Shown in pieces: positions 33,192-40,604 of a DNA stretch of 41,285 nucleotides (the first letter of the stretch is position 1; every line of letters starts with the position of its first letter). The DNA is from Pseudomonadota bacterium. Lineage in GTDB: Bacteria > Pseudomonadota > Alphaproteobacteria > Rhizobiales > Hyphomicrobiaceae. The translations under genes were made by a program, and so were the position numbers. The notes below the pieces were generated by a model. That model searched no databases, was not told where the DNA came from, and worked only from the letters and a program-made list of their open reading frames with translations. The DNA is taken from positions 1-41,285 of the forward strand of contig JAEXXM010000007.1 of the NCBI GenBank assembly GCA_023405815.1, in the 5' to 3' direction.

Positions 33192-35408
33192 ATGTTTGAT
33201 ATCCATCGTGTCGAAATTGACTGGGGCGGCCGCAAGCTGTCGCTCGAGACAGGGCGCCTTGCACGCCAGGCCGACGCTGCCGTCTATGCCCAGTATGGTG
33301 AGACGAGCGTGCTCGCCACCGTCGTCGGCGCCAAGTCCGTTAAGCCCGGCATCGATTTCTTCCCCCTCACCGTCAACTACCAGGAAAAGACCTACGCCGC
33401 GGGCAAGATCCCGGGCGGCTACTTCAAGCGCGAGGGGCGCCCGACCGAGAAGGAGACGCTGACGTCGCGTCTCATCGACCGTCCCATCCGTCCGCTGTTC
33501 GTCGAAGGCTTCAAGAACGAGACGCAGGTCGTCGTCAACGTGCTCTCGCACGACATGGAGAACGACCCCGACATTCTCGCGGTGGTCGCTGCTTCGGCGG
33601 CGCTGACGCTCTCCGGTCTGCCGTTCCTCGGCCCCATCGGCGCGGCGCGCGTCGGTCTCATCGGCGGCGAGTTCGTCTTGAACCCGATGATCGACGAGAT
33701 GGCGGAATCGACGCTCGACCTCGTCGTCGCCGGTACGACCGACGCCGTGATGATGGTCGAATCGGAGGCCAAGGAGCTTCCGGAGATGCAGATGCTTGAG
33801 GCCGTGATGTTCGGCCACAAGCATTTCCAGCCGGTCATCCAGGCGATCATCAAGCTCGCCGAGAAGGCCGCCAAGGAGCCGTGGGACATCCAGATCCCCG
33901 ACGCGCAGAAGTACGCTGCCAAGGTGAGGGAGCTCGCCGAGGCGGACCTGCGCGCCGCATTCTCCACCAAGGAGAAGCAGAAGCGCTACGAGCTGAAGGA
34001 TCAGGCCAAGGCGAAGGTGAAGGCCGGCGTCGAGATTCCCGACGATCCGAGCGAGCAAGTGCTGCTTTCCGATACCTTCAAGGCACTGGAAAGCGAGATC
34101 GTGCGCGGCGACATCGTCAAGACCGGCCGCCGCATCGACGGCCGCGACCTGAAGACGGTTCGCCCCATCGTCTCCGACGTGCACGTGCTGCCGCGCACGC
34201 ACGGCTCGGCGCTGTTCACGCGCGGTGAGACGCAGGCGCTGGTCGTGGCGACCCTCGGCACCGGCGAGGACGAGCAGTTCGTCGACGCGCTGGAAGGCAC
34301 CCGCAAGGAGCGCTTCCTGCTGCACTACAACTTCCCGCCATTCTCCGTGGGCGAGACGGGCCGCATGGGCTCGCCCGGCCGTCGCGAGATCGGCCACGGC
34401 AAGCTCGCCTGGCGCGCTATCCATCCGGTGATGCCGGAGCAGGAGGCGTTCCCCTACACGATCCGCGTCGTGTCGGAGATCACCGAGTCGAACGGCTCCT
34501 CGTCGATGGCGACGGTGTGTGGCACCTCGCTCGCACTCATGGATGCCGGCGTGCCGATCAAGTCGCCGGTGGCGGGCATCGCCATGGGCCTCATCAAGGA
34601 GGGCAACGACTTTGCCGTGCTCTCCGACATCCTTGGTGACGAGGACCATCTCGGCGACATGGACTTCAAGGTGGCTGGCACCGAGAAGGGCGTCACGTCG
34701 CTGCAGATGGACATCAAGATCACCGGCATCACCGAGGAGATCATGCGCGTCGCGCTCGAGCAGGCGCGCGAAGGCCGCATGCACATCCTCGGCGAGATGG
34801 CGAAAGCGCTGTCGGGGGCTCGCACCGAGCTCGGCGAGCATGCGCCGCGCATCGAGACGATCAAGATCCCGACCGACAAGATCCGCGAGGTCATCGGCTC
34901 GGGCGGCTCTGTCATTCGCGAGATCGTCGCCGAATCCGGCGCCAAGATCGATATCGACGACGACGGCACGGTGAAGGTCGCCGCCGCCAAGCGCGAGTCG
35001 ATCGAGGCGGCGCTGAAGCGCATCAAGGAGATCGCCTCGGAGCCGGAAGTCGGTACGATCTACAGAGGCAAGGTCGTGAAGATCATGGACTTCGGCGCGT
35101 TCGTGAACTTCTTCGGCGCCAAGGACGGTCTCGTGCACATCTCGCAGCTCGCGCCGGGTCGCCCGGCGACGGTCGGCGAGGTCGTGAAGGAAGGCCAAGA
35201 AGTCTACGTGAAGCTCCTCGGCTTCGACGAGCGCGGCAAGACGCGCCTGTCGATGAAGATCGTCGACCAGACGACTGGCCAGGAGATCCCACGTGCGGAG
35301 GGTGACGAGCCCGAGCCGGAGATGCGCTCCGAGCGCCCGCCGCGGCGCGAGCGCGAGGGTGGCGGGCGTGACCGCCGTCCGCCGCGCCGGGACCGCGAGG
35401 CTGGCTGA
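33192..35408 (+). CDS. pnp: Polyribonucleotide nucleotidyltransferase (PNPase)
   Basis: PNPase is the 3'-5' phosphorolytic exoribonuclease of the RNA degradosome. Two RNase PH domains are present. The first starts HRVEIDWGGRKLSLETGRLA. The second carries the catalytic block GTGEDEQFVDALEGTRKERF, GETGRMGSPGRREIGHGKLA, and the metal-binding Asp residues in DILGDEDHLGDMDFKVAG. A KH domain (about 555-615, KIREVIGSGGSVIREIV) and an S1 domain (about 620-690, GKVVKIMDFGAFVNFFGAKD) follow. At 738 residues it is slightly longer than E. coli PNPase because of a charged Arg/Glu/Gly tail (after about residue 700), which could be a partner-binding or RNA-binding segment. ATG 33192 follows a purine-rich site. 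Confidence 0.97.
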   Translation: MFDIHRVEIDWGGRKLSLETGRLARQADAAVYAQYGETSVLATVVGAKSVKPGIDFFPLTVNYQEKTYAAGKIPGGYFKREGRPTEKETLTSRLIDRPIRPLFVEGFKNETQVVVNVLSHDMENDPDILAVVAASAALTLSGLPFLGPIGAARVGLIGGEFVLNPMIDEMAESTLDLVVAGTTDAVMMVESEAKELPEMQMLEAVMFGHKHFQPVIQAIIKLAEKAAKEPWDIQIPDAQKYAAKVRELAEADLRAAFSTKEKQKRYELKDQAKAKVKAGVEIPDDPSEQVLLSDTFKALESEIVRGDIVKTGRRIDGRDLKTVRPIVSDVHVLPRTHGSALFTRGETQALVVATLGTGEDEQFVDALEGTRKERFLLHYNFPPFSVGETGRMGSPGRREIGHGKLAWRAIHPVMPEQEAFPYTIRVVSEITESNGSSSMATVCGTSLALMDAGVPIKSPVAGIAMGLIKEGNDFAVLSDILGDEDHLGDMDFKVAGTEKGVTSLQMDIKITGITEEIMRVALEQAREGRMHILGEMAKALSGARTELGEHAPRIETIKIPTDKIREVIGSGGSVIREIVAESGAKIDIDDDGTVKVAAAKRESIEAALKRIKEIASEPEVGTIYRGKVVKIMDFGAFVNFFGAKDGLVHISQLAPGRPATVGEVVKEGQEVYVKLLGFDERGKTRLSMKIVDQTTGQEIPRAEGDEPEPEMRSERPPRREREGGGRDRRPPRRDREAG

Positions 35409-35449
35409 GGCCTAGCCCGAGGCCTTGGGGCCAAATCGTCGAGAGAATG

Positions 35450-35481
35450 ATGGGCCGCCGGAGATCACGGCGGCCCATTTC
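35450..35481 (+). terminator. Hairpin after pnp, probable transcription end
   Basis: A perfect 10-bp stem ATGGGCCGCC / GGCGGCCCAT with a 9-base loop begins 41 bases after the pnp stop and is followed only by TTTC. The short T run makes it a weaker terminator than the one at 35633. Confidence 0.65.
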
Positions 35482-35632
35482 GCTGCGTTGGCCCTGCGGC
35501 AATCTGTGTTGACCGAAGTCAATTCCCTGGAGGGCTGCGAAGCGCATGGTGCCTACAGCCACAACATCTCCTTCCCCCCAAGGAGCAGGCCCTTCCCCCC
35601 CCATCCCAACCCCGGGGCCGTGTGGTGAAATT

Positions 35633-35673
35633 AGAGGCGCCAGATCCGATGAATGGACGGCGCCTCTTTTTTT
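35633..35673 (+). terminator. Rho-independent terminator downstream of pnp
   Basis: A 9-bp stem AGAGGCGCC / GGCGCCTCT with a 17-base loop runs into seven Ts. It lies in the 280-bp gap between pnp and the convergent gene at 35689 and would stop plus-strand read-through. The rest of the gap (35482-35632) is partly pyrimidine-rich and has a small TTGAC/GTCAA hairpin; I see no gene there. Confidence 0.8.
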
Positions 35674-35688
35674 GCCTTTTGACCTCGC

Positions 35689-36399
35689 TCAGCCGCTGGC
35701 CGCGTGCTCGCAGATGCGCGGCAATGGCTTGCCGTTGAACCAAAGCTCGTAGCTGTTGGGTGCATTCGTGCGCGCCCACGACGTCTTGGATATGTCTTTC
35801 ACGTTGAGCTGCAGCCCGAGCGTGCCAAACATCGTCGCAATCTGATTGGCGCGCTGCTCGTCCTCCGCGTGGAAGAAGCGCAGCTCCTGATTCGACGTCG
35901 CATAGCCTTCGAACTTGCGAACAGCGGGGAAGCGCACGGCCGCCTTGTCGGCGTCCTTGAACGCTTCGCGCAGACGCACGAGGCAATTGTAGGTGTCATC
36001 GTTGGGGACATGGATGAAGACGCGTGCCGGGCGCCGCTGCAGGGCGATGCTGTAGGCGGCCGCTACGTCGGAGTTCTCCTTGGCCGCGCTCTGAATGGCG
36101 ACCTCGAGCATGGGCAGCAGCTCGGGGTTTTCGGCTGTCGTTGCGTAGTCAATCTGCGCCGAAAGGAATTCGACCGGCACCTTGCCGTTCTTGGCGAGGT
36201 ACTCGAACATAGCGATCCCGTACTTCTGCTTTTCCGGCGACTTGTCGGTGACAAGGTCGATCATGCTTTTGAGGTCGTTCACGTTCTGCTGCCAGCGCGT
36301 CCAATACCAGCCCATGCCGGCAACCGTGAGCGGCACGAGCACAATGGACATCAGCTTGAAAAGCGCATCCCACATATCGGCGCTGAGGCGAATTTTCAT
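35689..36399 (-). CDS. Membrane-anchored protein of unknown function
   Basis: I do not recognise a named family. The 236-residue protein has one membrane segment at about residues 14-33 (LMSIVLVPLTVAGMGWYW), then a helical region, then a C-terminal domain with RVFIHVPNDDTYNCLVRLRE and later ELRFFHAEDEQRANQIATMF, ending in SYELWFNGKPLPRI. The last part (about 165-230) looks like the small alpha/beta domain found at the ends of LytR- or caspase-associated proteins, which contain a similar 'RYF..ED...A' pattern; this is a weak impression. The ATG at 36399 has GGGGGAA seven bases ahead, which favours it over ATGs at 36423 and 36471. It is convergent with pnp and divergent from the small exported protein gene at 36631. 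Confidence 0.75.
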   Translation of the reverse strand: MKIRLSADMWDALFKLMSIVLVPLTVAGMGWYWTRWQQNVNDLKSMIDLVTDKSPEKQKYGIAMFEYLAKNGKVPVEFLSAQIDYATTAENPELLPMLEVAIQSAAKENSDVAAAYSIALQRRPARVFIHVPNDDTYNCLVRLREAFKDADKAAVRFPAVRKFEGYATSNQELRFFHAEDEQRANQIATMFGTLGLQLNVKDISKTSWARTNAPNSYELWFNGKPLPRICEHAASG

Positions 36400-36505
36400 C
36401 GCTTGTTCCCCCTTGGGTTTCATGGCCCGAGTTCGTCGGGGAAAAGCGGCATCGACGTGACCGCAGGGCAACCGCGGGGCCCGCGTTGCTCGACGTGGTT
36501 AAGCT

Positions 36506-36534
36506 CGTAAGCCGTGCGTAAAGCTGCCGTAAGA
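36506..36534 (+). promoter_or_regulatory. Three 11-bp-phased CGTAA direct repeats
   Basis: CGTAA occurs at 36506, 36517 and 36528, exactly 11 bp apart (CGTAAGC, CGTAAAG, CGTAAGA). OmpR/PhoB-family response regulators bind direct repeats with about one helical turn spacing, often containing GTAA. The array lies about 100 bp before the small exported protein gene at 36631 and about 105 bp before the divergent gene at 36399, so either could be the target. Confidence 0.45.
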
Positions 36535-36630
36535 CTGTTCAGTGGTGCCTGTGCCTTGCGCGTGACTGCGGCCGCCTTGGCCATGGGCTAGGAAAGTGTC
36601 TCCCACTCAGGACGAATAGGAGGACACTTC

Positions 36631-36894
36631 ATGATGCGTACGAGCTTTGTCGCATTGCCGCTCGCGGTCGCTGTGCTCAGTGTGGCCACAATCTCGACCG
36701 CCGAGGCCGGCTGCCGGCGTGCGGGCGGCGTCGCGACGATGGTCACCAAGGATCTCGCCGTCTTCATGGCCAATGCGGCGCTGAAGAACTCGATCGCCGA
36801 TCATGGCGAGCGTCCGGCCGGACCGGTGCAGCTCAAGTGCACGGACGACACGCTGACGACGACCTGCACAGCGCGCCGCATGGCCTGCAAGTAG
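36631..36894 (+). CDS. Small exported four-cysteine protein, unknown function
   Basis: The 87-residue product has a clear Sec signal peptide ending ATISTAEA, with predicted cleavage after Ala26. The mature 61 residues have four cysteines (Cys28, Cys70, Cys79, Cys86), which could form two disulfides in the periplasm, and the end is TTTCTARRMACK. I do not recognise a family. A perfect AGGAGG site lies eight bases before ATG 36631, so the gene is probably real and well translated. An unusual array of phased repeats lies upstream (36506-36534). It is followed 102 bp later by another small exported protein gene on the same strand. Confidence 0.75.
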   Translation: MMRTSFVALPLAVAVLSVATISTAEAGCRRAGGVATMVTKDLAVFMANAALKNSIADHGERPAGPVQLKCTDDTLTTTCTARRMACK

Positions 36895-36996
36895 GTCCTG
36901 CGGTAGCGGGGTTTTGAAGCAACTTAGATCGTCGCCGATAAGCCGATCTTGGCTCGGCTCGAGTACCTCTTTGAAGGTTGTTCAAGGAGGGCTCTC

Positions 36997-37203
36997 ATGC
37001 ATCGCCATCTTCCCATCGGCGCCTTGGCTGCCGCGCTCGTTTTTAGCGCGGTGGCGCTCGGCTCGCCGGCTCAGGCCGCCCCGGTTGCCGGACTGAGTGC
37101 CGTCTCCGGCGACAGCGCGCATGCGGCATCAATCGTCGATCAGGCGGGCTGGCGCCGCTGGCGCTGGCATCGCAATTGGTGGTGGCGCTGGCGCCGCTGG
37201 TAA
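36997..37203 (+). CDS. Small secreted peptide with Trp/Arg-rich tail
   Basis: The 68-residue product has a signal peptide (residues 1-27, ending SPAQA before APVAG). The mature part is a neutral Ala/Ser/Val stretch of about 24 residues followed by a tail at 52-68 made of eight Trp, seven Arg, one His and one Asn (WRRWRWHRNWWWRWRRW). Start ATG 36997 is supported by AAGGAGG six bases upstream. A strong hairpin follows (37210-37243). Such Trp/Arg composition is typical of membrane-active cationic peptides; small exported proteins with aromatic/Arg tails also occur in Rhizobiales without a known role. Function is not established. Confidence 0.75.
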   Translation: MHRHLPIGALAAALVFSAVALGSPAQAAPVAGLSAVSGDSAHAASIVDQAGWRRWRWHRNWWWRWRRW

Positions 37204-37209
37204 TGCGCA

Positions 37210-37243
37210 AACGGGCAGCGTCACGTTCGCGGCGCTGCCCGTT
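37210..37243. terminator. Hairpin terminator after the Trp/Arg peptide gene
   Basis: A perfect 11-bp stem AACGGGCAGCG / CGCTGCCCGTT with a 12-base loop starts seven bases after the stop at 37203. The gene on the other strand ends at 37270, so it may serve both directions. The T run is short (GTTGC, then TTT). Confidence 0.7.
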
Positions 37244-37269
37244 GCAGTCCTTTCGAGAGCGGCTTTGAG

Positions 37270-37716
37270 CTACTCGGCGAGCAGCGCTTTTTGAATTGCG
37301 GCTTCGCCAGAAATCATCTGCCAGAAGGCAATCATCTTGGCCGCGTCATGAAATTCTTCGAGGCGGAGAATCTTGTCGCCTTGATAGGTGACGAGCTGGC
37401 GATATGACCCGACGAGGGTGTGGCGGGTGGTCTTGTGACGGATGTAGCACTCGATCTTGGCGCGCCCGACACCGTCACTGAAGCGAAAATACTCGGAGAC
37501 GCACACGCTTTCCGCCACGTCGAGGATTTGCTGCAGCGTTTCGCGATAGGCTTTCTTGCCGACGATCGTGAGGGGGCCGCCGTCGGGTCCTCCCGTGTTG
37601 CAGAAGTAGGTGAGATCGTCGGTGAAATGGTGCACCAGGCCGTCGACGTCCCCGTTGCTCCAGGCGGCGTGAGTCGCCTCGAGAATCATGCGGGCTCTAT
37701 GCTCGTCGAGATCCAT
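37270..37716 (-). CDS. NTF2-like / SnoaL-type protein
   Basis: The 148-residue protein has the SnoaL/ketosteroid-isomerase-like pattern: an N-terminal helix with ATHAAWSNGDVDGLVHHFTD, then the strand DLTYFCNTGG, a loop GPLTIVGKKAYRETLQQILD, and further strands ending RQLVTYQGDKILRLEEFHDA. Members of this fold bind small molecules or act as isomerases or hydrolases; no activity can be assigned here. Start ATG 37716 has GGAAA nearby and a GGGGAAGGA stretch slightly further up. It is convergent with the Trp/Arg peptide gene. Confidence 0.75.
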   Translation of the reverse strand: MDLDEHRARMILEATHAAWSNGDVDGLVHHFTDDLTYFCNTGGPDGGPLTIVGKKAYRETLQQILDVAESVCVSEYFRFSDGVGRAKIECYIRHKTTRHTLVGSYRQLVTYQGDKILRLEEFHDAAKMIAFWQMISGEAAIQKALLAE

Positions 37717-38115
37717 TTTCCAGAATCCTTCCCCTCAGCGGTCGAACCATAGATCCCAATTGGAAACCGGTGATCCAGCAGCCGGCCGCTGCGCCCAATC
37801 GCCTAAAGCTCCGATATCGATGGGAGTGCGCTTGAAGGATGGCATGCGAACGTGATGCTTCCTGCTCGGTCCAATTATTCTGCCAGCTCAAACAAGCAAA
37901 GCAAGTCCTGCATTAGTCCTGCGCTATTTGAATGTCAGGCGATTGTTTTTTCTCTCAGGCAACTACGCCGCGATGAAATTCGAGCGCAAATTCCGATGGC
38001 GAGCGGAAAAGACCGCAATTGCTAAGGCTGCGAAAAATGGAGCGGCCAAACCCGCCCTTTTTGTCCTGTCGGTAGGGATGAGAAATGCCCACTATCTAGT
38101 CAGGGGATACTGACC
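37717..38115. other. Intergenic stretch without a supported gene
   Basis: About 400 bp with visibly lower GC than the surroundings and several A/T runs (for example TTGTTTTTTC near 37947). A plus-strand frame at 37928-38113 (61 residues, basic) and a minus-strand frame at 37697-37891 lack ribosome-binding sites and family features, so I do not call them genes. No RNA gene is recognised. It may be the remnant of a lost gene. Confidence 0.4.
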
Positions 38116-38355
38116 TTAGACAGCTTCAATTTCTGTTACCGCAGTTATCTGTTCGGGCATCTGGGCTGTTGCATCCTCGTTGGGCCAGAGACCTTCGGCG
38201 GTTCGCATCGTGCCGGAGCCCGACACGCTGACCTCCTCGAAGCCTGCCCCACGCAGCTTGTCGGCGATGAGCTCGTTCCCAGCGAAGCTCTCGATCAGGC
38301 CCAAAGAAATCGTAGCGCGGTAGCGTCGTCCGCGGCGAACTGTGAACGTGCCCAC
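38116..38355 (-). CDS. Small protein of unknown function
   Basis: With the GTG start at 38355, which has GAGAGG six bases upstream, this is a 79-residue protein: GTFTVRRGRRYRATISLGLI then ESFAGNELIADKLRGAGFEE, with later SVSGSGTMRTAEGLWPNED. The pattern of a basic N-terminus, a small alpha/beta core and a Gly/Ser loop is compatible with a compact soluble domain, but I recognise no family. A longer reading from ATG 38508 adds 51 Arg/Pro/Cys-rich residues and overlaps the divergent gene at 38474, so it is less likely. No secretion signal is present. Confidence 0.55.
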   Translation of the reverse strand: MGTFTVRRGRRYRATISLGLIESFAGNELIADKLRGAGFEEVSVSGSGTMRTAEGLWPNEDATAQMPEQITAVTEIEAV

Positions 38356-38473
38356 TGGTGACCTCTCAATATCTTCTGGCCTCTGCAGCAGCGCATAATG
38401 ACATGTCCAGGGGCGGCGTGGACGACGTCGGATGCAAAGGGTAGCTTCGCGCGGCGGGCACGGGAGGCGAGGC

Positions 38474-39145
38474 ATGTCGAAACGCGCGGCCGTTATCGTC
38501 GGGTCCACCGGTGCAATCGGGCGCCAATTGGTGCCGCTTGCCGTCGCCTCACGACAGTTCGATAAGCTGATTGTCCTGCATCACCGGCCGACGCCATATG
38601 GCAGGCTGCCAAATATCGACGAGCGGATCGTCGACTTCGCCCATTTGCCTGGCCTGCAATCCGGGGAGGACCTCGAAGCTATTTTCTGCTGTGTCGGTAC
38701 GACGCAGACGAAGGCGGGATCGACAGAGGTGTTCCAGGCGGTCGATCGCGACCTGCCGATTGCGCTCGCCCGGTGGGCTGCCGAAAACAATGCCACGACG
38801 TTCGTTGGTATCAGCTCGGTCGATGCCAACTCGGGGTCGCGCAGCATCTACCTGAGGACCAAGGGGCAGATGGAGGCCGGGGTTGCAGGAGCGGGCCTGC
38901 GCTCGACCTACCTGTTGCGGCCGTCGCTGCTCGCGGGCGAGCGCGACGAGTACCGTCTGGCCGAACGGGTCGGCAACCGGGTGCTCTCTGTCATCGGTCC
39001 GCTGATGGTGGGCCCCGCGCGCAAGTATAGGGCAGTAAACACAAAAACCGTTGCGAAGGCGATGCTCGCCTGTGCTGCGCAGGCCGCTCCCGGGGTGCAT
39101 ATCGTCGAGTCCGACGTCATCCAGGGGCTCGGAGGGGAGCCCTAG
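38474..39145 (+). CDS. NAD(P)-binding protein, HTATIP2/TIP30-like atypical SDR
   Basis: The 223-residue protein has an N-terminal Rossmann motif AAVIVGSTGAIGRQLVPLAV and the family landmarks IFCCVGTTQTKAGSTEVFQA, VDRDLPIALARWAAENNATT, a modified active site with YLRTKGQME, and RPSLLAGERDEYRLAERVGN. These identify the TIP30-like atypical short-chain dehydrogenases, whose bacterial members act on unknown substrates or serve as NAD(P)H sensors. ATG 38474 is preceded by GGGAGG; a TTG/ATG at 38432 would add 14 residues with no support. It is divergent from the small gene at 38355. Confidence 0.85.
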   Translation: MSKRAAVIVGSTGAIGRQLVPLAVASRQFDKLIVLHHRPTPYGRLPNIDERIVDFAHLPGLQSGEDLEAIFCCVGTTQTKAGSTEVFQAVDRDLPIALARWAAENNATTFVGISSVDANSGSRSIYLRTKGQMEAGVAGAGLRSTYLLRPSLLAGERDEYRLAERVGNRVLSVIGPLMVGPARKYRAVNTKTVAKAMLACAAQAAPGVHIVESDVIQGLGGEP

Positions 39146-39320
39146 GCGCCCTGCTGCGAACTATTTCTCGGGTATCCTTAACCATGCAGGAGGATGGCTT
39201 TCCGGCCACCCCCAGGGAAGAAAGCAACTTTAATCAAGCGCGCGACACAGTGCAGTCTTTCCCCGTATCCTGCAGCCGACTAGCCGTTGGCGCGAGAGCG
39301 TCCGTGAGAAGAAGTGCCCA

Positions 39321-40472
39321 ATGAAGATCGTCATCGCCCCCGATTCCTTCAAAGAAAACCTTACCTCCCTGGAAGTGGCGACTGAGATCGAGACGGGCCT
39401 GAAGCGGGTCTGGCCGGATGCCACCTACGTAAAGGTCCCCATGGCCGATGGCGGTGAGGGGACCGTGCAGTCGCTAGTCGATGCGACCGGCGGCCAGATC
39501 GTGAAGGTCGAGGTCTCGGGGCCCATGGGGGCCCGCGTGCTGGCCTCCTACGGCTTGCTGGGTGACGGCAAGACGGCGGTGATCGAGATGGCGGAGGCCT
39601 CGGGCCTGCCGCTCGTCCCCAAGGAGCAGCGCAATCCGCTCGTGGCGACGACCTACGGCACCGGCGAGCTGATCGGGGATGCGATCAAGCGCGGCGTCAC
39701 CGAGATCATCCTCGGCATCGGCGGCTCGGCGACAAATGACGCGGGCGCGGGACTGGCGCAGGCACTGGGTGTCCGCTTCCTGAACTTCGGCGGCGCGCCT
39801 ATCCGCGACCTGATTGCCGGCGGCGATCTCGACGACGTACAGGCGGTCGATATGTCCACGGTCAATCCGGGCCTTGCGAAGGTCCATATCAGCGTCGCGT
39901 GCGACGTCACCAATCCGCTGTGCGGGGAGAAGGGTGCCTCGCGCGTCTATGGCCCTCAGAAGGGTGCAACGCCGGAGATGGTCGAGCGGCTGGACAAGAA
40001 TCTCGCCCACTTTGCCCACGTCATCAAACGCAGCATCGGGGCCGACGTCATCGACCGCCCGGGCGCTGGCGCGGGTGGCGGCATCGGCGCCGGTCTGATG
40101 GCATTCACCAACGCGGAGCTGAAGCGCGGCGTCGAGCTCGTCGTGGCGGCGACCCGCCTTGAGGACCACATGCGGGGTGCTGCGCTCGCCGTCACGGGCG
40201 AGGGTCGCGTCGACTTCCAGACGGCCTTCGGCAAGACGCCATCGGGCGTTGCGGCGGCAGCACGCAAGCATGGCGTACCTGTGGTCGCCATCGGTGGCGG
40301 TCTCGCCGACGATGCGGGCGGCGTGTTTGCGCACGGTATCGACGGCCTTGAGACGGCAACGCCGAACGCCATGCCCCTCGACGTGGCAATCAAGAAATCG
40401 CGTCAATATCTGCAGGATGCTGCAGAGCGCGCTGCGCGGCTGATCATCATTGGCCAGCGGATGGCCAAATAG
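39321..40472 (+). CDS. Glycerate 2-kinase (GlxK/GarK family)
   Basis: The 383-residue enzyme begins MKIVIAPDSFKENLTSLEVA and has VPMADGGEGTVQSLVDAT, GIGGSATNDAGAGLAQALGV, and GPQKGATPEMVERLD, all hallmarks of the type I glycerate kinase family. It phosphorylates D-glycerate to 2-phosphoglycerate, linking glyoxylate or serine metabolism to glycolysis. If the host is a methylotrophic Hyphomicrobiales, it could take part in the serine cycle, but no other serine-cycle gene is in this window. ATG 39321 follows GAGAAGAAG. A separate transcription unit is likely, as 175 bp separate it from the upstream gene. Confidence 0.92.
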   Translation: MKIVIAPDSFKENLTSLEVATEIETGLKRVWPDATYVKVPMADGGEGTVQSLVDATGGQIVKVEVSGPMGARVLASYGLLGDGKTAVIEMAEASGLPLVPKEQRNPLVATTYGTGELIGDAIKRGVTEIILGIGGSATNDAGAGLAQALGVRFLNFGGAPIRDLIAGGDLDDVQAVDMSTVNPGLAKVHISVACDVTNPLCGEKGASRVYGPQKGATPEMVERLDKNLAHFAHVIKRSIGADVIDRPGAGAGGGIGAGLMAFTNAELKRGVELVVAATRLEDHMRGAALAVTGEGRVDFQTAFGKTPSGVAAAARKHGVPVVAIGGGLADDAGGVFAHGIDGLETATPNAMPLDVAIKKSRQYLQDAAERAARLIIIGQRMAK

Positions 40473-40571
40473 GCCAGGCACAAATTGCTTCAAGCGGTAG
40501 CGCTTCTGATTAAGTATCGAAGCGCAGGCCGATGGGCATGCGATCAAGCGCGCGCTAGCTTGCTCCCGAAG

Positions 40572-40592
40572 TCCCATTCATTTGGAATGGGA
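40572..40592. promoter_or_regulatory. Perfect inverted repeat upstream of the flavin oxidase
   Basis: TCCCATTC-ATTTG-GAATGGGA is a perfect 8-bp inverted repeat ending 12 bases before the ATG at 40605, next to the GGGGGC stretch that may serve as ribosome-binding site. It could be a repressor operator or an RNA hairpin near the binding site. A smaller repeat AAGCG-GTAG-CGCTT lies upstream at 40494-40507. Confidence 0.55.
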
Positions 40593-40604
40593 ACGGGGGC
40601 GCGC

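Noticed and set aside
33030..35198. Minus-strand open frame of 722 codons opposite pnp
   Set aside because: Same reason: antisense shadow of a clear PNPase gene.
36588..36804. Short minus-strand frames opposite the four-Cys protein gene
   Set aside because: The plus-strand gene has a signal peptide and strong ribosome-binding site; the minus frames have neither.
37928..38113. Basic 61-codon plus-strand frame
   Set aside because: No ribosome-binding site, no family features, and low-GC surroundings suggest non-coding sequence.
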